Part shown: positions 5,699 through 10,736 of the stretch, one piece after another
Numbering within the stretch: the stretch's first letter is position 1
Layout of the letters: each line of letters starts with the position of its first letter
Origin: Pavlovales sp. CCMP2436
Lineage: Eukaryota > Haptophyta > Pavlovophyceae > Pavlovales
Reading direction: 5' to 3'
DNA length: 10,736 nt
Assembly (NCBI GenBank): GCA_026770615.1
Contig: MU631830.1
Span: forward strand, 81,297 to 92,032
Program-made: the position numbers and the translations under genes
Notes under the pieces: model-generated
What the model was told of the DNA's origin: nothing
The model's database searches: none
The model's input: the letters and a program-made list of their open reading frames with translations, nothing else

Positions 5699-8600
5699 TC
5701 ATAGCTTCATGTTCCTCTGCAAGAAGTTCTTGCTCTGGCTGACCAGCTTGTTCTGTTGCAGCCTGCGCTCGATTGCCGGGTCGATCTTGTCGTCGATCTT
5801 CTTCTTCGCCTTGGGCAGCACGAACACCGGCGGCTTGCCGCGCACCTGCATCGCAAGAGGGGAGGGAGGGGGCGGCGGAGGTGAGCCGCGGTGGCAACTC
5901 GCGCGGCTGGCCCCTGCGCGGGCCTCTCTTGCGCGCGCGCCCAGCGCACCTCATACGACCACTGCATCTCGGCGGTGGTGATGACGAGCACGCCCACGTC
6001 GTTCTTGCCGTACTCGAGCGGCGTGAACGAGACGACCAGCTGCTGGCCTGCGCTGCCGGCGCGCGGCAGGATGCCTCGCGAGGGCGTCACTGAGAAGACC
6101 TGCGCTCGTGTAAAGGGGCAGGGCGGCGGCGGGCGTGCGAGGGTGCAGGCGGGTGAGTGCGCGAAGGCGTGGCGCGCAGCCGTCGGCTGCGGCGCGAGGG
6201 GCGGCAGTGCGGCGCCTGTGCGCGCACCGACGGCGAGTCGGCGGTGAAGTTTGCGCTGAACTCGGCATCGGCGTCGAAAGCGTTGGCGAGCGAGAAGGAG
6301 ACAGACGCGGTGCGGTTGAGCGTCGACTCGAGCAGGATCACGTCGTCCACCTCGGGCGCGCCCGCATGCAGGATCACATCGAACTTCCACCGGCCGCCGC
6401 CCTCCTGCACGGCACGAGTCGTGATGGGTGAAGTCGTGGAGGGTGAGTAGGGGGGGGGGGGGTGAGGCGCTGCGGGTGCGGGGTTCTCGCGCGAGCCGCA
6501 GCGGGAACGAGGGAATATAACAGAATTATTTTATTCGATCAACTATATCAGAATTTTATTAGATTTTATTGAATAGTACGAGAGTCTTAGACTCGCGGCT
6601 CAGCGCCCAGCCGCGCACCTGGCGGACGACGAGCGAGGCGTGCGCCTTTATCGGCCGGAGTGGCGTCCACTGCACCGCGATGGGCAACAACCGCTCCTCG
6701 CTGGGCGGGCCCGCCACCTGCATGCGCATCGACGCGCCGGTCACCAGCCGCGCGCACTCCTGCGCGAAGAAGGAGGGGGGGACGGGATGCTGTGAGCCTC
6801 AGGCTGTGCACACACCAGCCCATACGCACGGGCGACACGCGGGCAGAGCGTAGCGCACCTCGGGCACCCCCTGCAGCTCGACAGCGAAGCCGCCGCTCGG
6901 CCCGTGCTCCTCGAGTCCGAGCAACGGCAGCTCCAGGATGGTCTGCAGCTGCTGCCGCGCCCTGATCGCCAGCGAGAGCGGCTTCATCGACGGCTTGGTC
7001 TCAGCGTACGCCACGATCGAATAGCGCCACGTGAGCCGCTGCGCGCCCTCTAGGGTGATGGAGATGGATGCGGCGTGCTCGGCCATCTCCAACGCGTGGA
7101 ACGTAAAGGAGACCTGCGCAGCCGGGATTCGTTTGGGCGGGAGTCAGCTCGGGGCGAAGGGGGCGGGGCATGGGGGCATCTCCAACGCGCAAGCAGGCTG
7201 CGCCCGCGAGCAGCCGGGGCGAGAAACCAGGGGCGGAGCAGCCTGGGCAGGCAGGGCAGCACGCGCGCACCTGCAGCGTGGCGCCCGGCGCGACGAGGAT
7301 GCCCTGCGTCTTGCGCAGCAGCAGCGCGAACGCGCCCTCCCGCGCGTCGGGCGCGTCGAGGCGCACGCCGACCACGACCTGCGCGTCGAAGGGGTTGTGG
7401 AAGGAGACGGACGCCGAGGTGATGGTGTGCAGCTCGGACGACACCTCCGTCACCACCATGGTCGACGGCGGCGTGCCCACGCCCGAGACGGAGTACTCCC
7501 ACGGGGCGAGGCGCGGGTGCGTGAGCTGGATGAGCGAGCCCTGCTCCACGCCGATGGCCGACGGGTTGTAGCGCAGCACCACCTCCGCGCTGCCAAACGG
7601 CGGCAACGTGAGCGCCGAACCGCCGCGCGTGCCGACACTCCAGTTGCGCGCGTTGGACGAGGTGGCGCGCAGCGTGAGCGCCTCGGCCAGCGGGTTCTCC
7701 ACGAGTAGCGCGTGCGAGCCGGACGCGCCGAGCTCGACCGAGAACTGCGGCAGGACCTCGGGCGGCGGCTGCGTCCCGGTGAGCAGCAGCTTGTACCTGC
7801 GCGTGCAGCGTGTGTTGTGTGTTGCAAGCGAGGGGGAATGGCGGGTCAGCGCGGGCAGCCAGAGGCGGGCAGAGCAGCCAGAGGTGCGAGGCTGGGGGGA
7901 GGTGGGGGTCAGAGGCGGGCTGCGCAGTAGGCAACTATGATGATGATGATAATAATAATAATAATAACAACTATAATAATAATAATTTTTATTATTATCA
8001 TTATAGAGCTCGCGGCGCACCAAAACTCGCCGACCGTCGGGTTGAGGAAGGAGATGGCGCCCGACGAGACGCCCGCGAGCAGCGGCGAGTACATCACCTC
8101 GTACTTGGCCACGGCGTTGGGCCCGGCGCCGATCCACAGAGTGGGTGCGCCGAGCAGTCCCTCGCCCTCGAGCTCGACGGAGAACTGGACGGGCTCGCGC
8201 GACGGGTTTGCGATTTCCACTTCGAGAATGGCCGCGCCACGCACCGGGGCGCTCACCTGTGTGCGTGTGGTTGGCGGGGGGGGGTTGGGGGCTAGAGGAT
8301 CAGGGCGAGGGCACCTTTGTCCAGCCGCCTCCAGGGCCTGGGCGAAGCGTGCTGGTCGGGCGGGCGTGTGGGTTGCGAGGAAAGGCGCAGAGAGCTTTAT
8401 AATAATAAGAATAATATTATTAATAATAATGATAATAATCATAATTATTACTATTATTAATAATAATTATAATAATAACTAATACACACCTCGATCTGCT
8501 CCTCCATCGGTATTATTATTATTATTATTATTAATAATAATAATTATTATCAAGAGTAACAATAATAGTTACTATTACTATTAATAATAATTTATTATTA

Positions 8601-10717
8601 TTAATAGGTATCGTAATCGTAATCGTAATAGTGATAGTAATCGTAATCGTAATCCTAGTAGTACTCGAACTCGTAATCGTAATCGTAATAGTAATAGTAA
8701 TCGTAATCGTAATAGTGATAGTAATCGTAATCGTAATCCTAGTAGTACTCGAACTCGTAATCGTAATAGTAATAGTAATAGTAATCGTAGTAGTTACCTC
8801 GATTTGCTTCTCCATCGGAGGCGGCGCGGCGCGAATCTCGACCGTGTACCACAGGTAGCGCCCGTCCGGCGTCTTGATGGTGATGGAGCCGTGCACCGAG
8901 CCGCCCAGTTGCGGCGTGATGCTCAGCGAGTAGCGCGCAGGCGGCGGCTTGCCGAGCGCGGAGCCGCGCCGCGACGAGGCCAACGCGCTGCCCGTCCACG
9001 CCACGCTCTGCTGCCTGGCGGCCTCGCGCAGGTCCTCCTTGCCCAGGAAGAAGTTCTGCTTGCCAAAGGGCACCGGCCCCGCGCGCGCAGGCACGTGCAC
9101 GCTCGGCTCACCGCTGACGTGCATCAGGTCGCTCTCCACCGTGCACTCGCACTCCCTCCCGTCCGCGCTCACGTTGAACAGCGCAAACTCGTGCGAGGCG
9201 CGCGAGCGTGCGACCACCTCGATCAGGACTGTGCCCTCGGCCAGCGGCTCCTCGCCCACGCCGTTGAGCGCGTAGGCGAAGCGGTCCTGCGTCGCCGCGT
9301 TGGTGAGCACCAACTCGCCCTTCACGCTGCAGATCCACTCGGGCGCAAACTCGAGTGTGTACACCTTTGGCACGGGGGGGGGGGAGGAGGGGCATTGCGA
9401 AGGGGAGACGTCAAAGGCAAGTAGAGGGGGCAGCGAAAGGGAGGACAGTCACAGGCGCAACTGATATCATATGATACAGATAAAGGCACAAATACGAATC
9501 GAGATAAAAAAGAAAATAAAGGAAAAGGCGCACCTCCGACCCCCCCGCCACCACGCGCAGCGACGTCGCCCCGCGGAAGCACGCGCCCGTGACCATCGCC
9601 TGCAGGTCCCACGCCACGGACGAGTTGTTGACCACGGGCAGGTCCTGCTTGATCGAGCGGCGAGCGGGCGCGGCGAACTCGAGCGTGGCGCGCGTGCCCG
9701 GCGTCGGCGCAGTGCCGGCCAGCTCGAAGACGCGCACGTCGAGTGGGGAGTAGAGCACGAGCTTGGACGTATACATGCCCGCCTGCCAGGGGGGGGGTGG
9801 AAGTGTTAGGGTTGGGGGGCAGTGCCTTCTTCGCTTGCTCTCTCTATCTTCTGCAAAAGGGATGTGAGGTTTGTGTCGGGGATGGTGGTTAGGGTTAGGG
9901 GATAAGGGTGAGAGGTGAGCCAGTGGCAGCGACAGGGGCGATCATTTAAACCAGTGGCAGCGACAGAGGCGATCATTTAAACCAGTGGCAGCGGCAGAGC
10001 TCTGTCCAGACGGAACGAGCTCTTGCTCAGAACTAGGCGATAATTTAGACCAGGTCTGCAATAAACAAAACCAAATCTGACGCCAGATCACATAGTTGGG
10101 CCATCCCCTTGCGCCTTCGGGCTGTAAATGGGGGGGGAGGGGGGGGGTTAAAAGAGCTACTCTTCAAAAGGCACACCTGCTTTGGCGCGAACACGAGGGG
10201 CACGAGCGCGGCCGTCGCGCCGTCGGGCAGCCTGGCGGTGCCTGGGTTGCCAGGCGTGGCCGTCCCGTCGCCCAGCCCCTCGGCAGGAGTCTGCCAGCCA
10301 GAGCGCGTGCCGTCCTGCTCAGGATCATCATTGTGGTAGCGGTGATCAGGATTGTGGTAGCGTGATAGCGTTTACGTTGGCGTTGACTTTCGTGCGGCTT
10401 TGGCCGCTGAGTCCGGATCAGTTCATCCGGACAGAAAGTAGTAGTCTTACGCAAAGTAGTTCTGGTTTGCTGTCGACAAAGATGACTATAAATATCACAA
10501 AGATTATGATCACAATCATAATGATTCTGATTTAGGATTATTGCGGTATTTATGATGATCATTATTCGGATGCTAAAAGCACCCCTCGGGCTGCTAGGCG
10601 AGGCACTTACGCACACATTCTAATGACGAGAATAGGAATTAGAGTTACCGTCTTTCCAGCGCCGGGCGGTCCGCCTCCTTTGCCTCTGCGCCGCTCGGCG
10701 GGCTGTACGAGCTCCAC
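5699..10717 (-). CDS. CFAP47: CFAP47-like ciliary protein, C-terminal 884 residues (gene continues beyond window)
   Basis: Exons, in transcript order: 10717-10649, 10314-10177, 9782-9534, 9364-8798, 8256-8021, 7796-7271, 7113-6859, 6759-6619, 6404-6228, 6099-5950 and 5845-5699 (TGA 5701-5699). They total 2655 coding bases in one frame. All junctions are phase 0 except 8021/7796, which splits the Trp codon of EFW|YKLLL. The product is a chain of ASH/MSP-like beta-sandwich repeats: LVPLVFAPKQAGMYTSKL; YLWYTVEI with PPPMEKQIEV; VGEFWYKLLLTG; GGGRWKFDVILHAGAPEVDD; VSFTPLEYGKNDV and TAEMQWSYEVRGKPPVFVLP, ending in a basic tail FLQRNMKL. The GEFWY, RWKF and MQW-YE signatures and the short basic C-terminus recall CFAP47, a central-apparatus protein needed for ciliary beating, more than HYDIN; that assignment is from memory. 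A Gly/Pro-rich linker (residues ~8-55) is unusual. Exon 1 could extend to the window edge, since the 19 bases beyond 10717 are also open. Confidence 0.82.
7937..8005. repeat. GAT/AAT/ATT microsatellite in intron 5
   Basis: A run of TGA/TAA-type trinucleotides that changes to TTA/TTAT on the other side, inside the intron 7797-8020 and starting only 15 bases from the splice donor on the minus strand. Translation across it gives meaningless Ile- or Asn-rich peptides. Confidence 0.8.
8398..8486. repeat. AAT-rich microsatellite block, intron 4, distal part
   Basis: Interrupted AATAAT/ATTATT trinucleotides inside the 541-base intron 8257-8797, ending just before the duplicated exon end at 8488. 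It can fold on itself because AAT and ATT segments alternate. Confidence 0.75.
8488..8510 (-). other. Second copy of exon 4 end plus splice donor
   Basis: These 23 bases match 8796-8818 at 21 positions. On the minus strand both read as coding for PMEKQIE or PMEEQIE followed by GT (GTGTGT here, GTAACT at the used site). The copy lacks an upstream AG 3' splice site, so it is not a normal mini-exon. It is either an alternative distal donor or a duplication footprint left when the intervening ~285 bp of repeats was inserted or expanded. Confidence 0.7.
8511..8608. repeat. ATT/AAT microsatellite block, intron 4
   Basis: TATTATT repeats followed by TAATAA repeats, separated by a less regular piece near 8550. 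Together with 8398-8486 it flanks the duplicated donor on both sides. Confidence 0.75.
8609..8796. repeat. 84 bp higher-order repeat of hexamers
   Basis: Two adjacent copies, 8615-8698 and 8699-8782, each of 14 hexamers (TAATCG, TAATAG, TGATAG, TAATCC, TAGTAG, TACTCG and AACTCG variants in fixed order), differing at one or two positions. The block ends directly at the exon 4 splice donor (8797). On the minus strand it is open in the same frame as exon 4 and would encode an Ile-Thr tract with SSSTTR interruptions; on the plus strand it would encode Ile-Val. Being intronic, it is probably not translated in the normal mRNA. Confidence 0.85.
9806..9900. repeat. Interstitial telomere-like units, intron 2
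   Basis: TTAGGGTTGGGG at 9806-9817 and TTAGGGTTAGGG at 9889-9900, both on the plus strand, in the intron 9783-10176. Two or fewer perfect units each, so chance or a small interstitial insertion are both possible. Confidence 0.4.
9920..10050. repeat. 31 bp tandem repeat, intron 2
   Basis: CCAGTGGCAGCG recurs at 9920, 9951 and 9982, a 31-base period. The unit continues ACAG(G/A)GGCGATCATTTAAA. Two full copies are nearly identical and the third is cut off after ~17 bases. A degenerate GGCGATAATTTAGACCAG near 10035 suggests an older fourth copy. It is a minisatellite within the 394-base intron, not a CRISPR array: there are no spacers. Confidence 0.8.
10130..10147. repeat. G-run pair (G8-A-G9), quadruplex-capable
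   Basis: Eight G, one A, nine G on the plus strand, about 30 bases inside intron 2 from the donor at 10176. On the transcribed RNA it is a C-tract. Confidence 0.7.
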
Positions 10718-10736
10718 CTGCAGGCGGGGCGGGGCG

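Noticed and set aside
5707..6390. Minus-strand 227-codon frame reading through two introns
   Set aside because: It passes through the intron between exons 9 and 10 and changes frame relative to the conserved VFSVTPSRG and EGGGRWKF segments; splicing explains the region better.
7031..7940. Several long plus-strand and alternative minus-strand frames of 110-294 codons
   Set aside because: They are Arg/Ala/Gly-rich shadows of exon 6 in GC-rich DNA. Only the frame ending in TLQ at 7271 shows repeat-protein sequence and joins its neighbours in phase.
7937..8482. Plus-strand 181-codon frame starting MMMMIIIII and ending in Asn repeats
   Set aside because: It is microsatellite at both ends and antisense to exon 5; no family resemblance.
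8631..8858. Plus-strand frame giving an Ile-Val repeat peptide that resembles a membrane segment
   Set aside because: It is a translation of the intronic hexamer repeat; the opposite strand carries the well-supported CFAP47-like exons.
9920..10000. 31 bp repeats as a CRISPR-like array
   Set aside because: The copies are directly adjacent with no spacers, lie in a eukaryotic intron, and number only about 2.6.
1..10736. tRNA, rRNA, bacterial operon signals or viral hallmark genes
   Set aside because: I looked on both strands for tRNA T-arm and acceptor patterns, ribosomal RNA cores and Shine-Dalgarno-led ORFs and saw none that hold up. The ankyrin repeats alone are not evidence of a virus.

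Overview
The window looks like nuclear DNA from a GC-rich, flagellated protist, most likely a microalga. Three things support this. Coding DNA is very rich in G and C. The minus-strand gene is split by at least ten short spliceosomal introns, seven of which start GTGCGC. Its product is a ciliary protein, next to ankyrin-repeat and ARM/BTB repeat genes of the kind abundant in haptophytes and some stramenopile algae. A haptophyte is my first guess, but this is inference and was not tested against any database.

Layout. 1-1000 is mostly non-coding, with an (AT)8 tract, a diverged ~90 bp direct repeat (336-569), a (GTCAGA)n tract and a 26 bp repeat containing a short palindrome (441-466 and 726-751). 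1001-1592 is a fold-back element: two inverted arms carrying 13 GGATCC sites. It lies at the 3' end of a minus-strand hypothetical ORF (1517-1948). 1939-2697 (minus) is a decayed ankyrin-repeat gene of about nine repeats with one frameshift and three in-frame stops. 3577-4872 (plus) is an ARM-repeat plus BTB/BACK gene, preceded by a TATA-like box at 3204. It carries two in-frame TAG codons, one in each of two successive ARM repeats, and both lie inside a possible in-frame 174-nt intron. 4873-5698 is a convergent intergenic region with a near-perfect hairpin (5165-5202) and a diverged second copy upstream.

5699-10717 (minus) is the 3' part of a CFAP47-like gene: eleven exons coding 884 residues to the stop codon, made of consecutive ASH/MSP-type beta-sandwich repeats. 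The exon joins keep one frame throughout, and every exon-exon join has G on both sides. Its introns hold AAT/ATT microsatellites, an 84 bp higher-order hexamer repeat, a 31 bp minisatellite next to TTAGGG-like units, poly-C tracts near 3' splice sites, and a second copy of an exon end plus splice donor.

The genes do not form a pathway or operon. CFAP47 belongs to the ciliary central apparatus, while the ARM-BTB and ankyrin genes belong to large repeat-protein families. I saw no CRISPR array, rRNA, tRNA, prokaryotic defence locus or toxin. The most interesting material is structural: the fold-back element, the stop-containing but otherwise intact ARM-BTB frame, and the duplicated splice donor beside expanded repeats.
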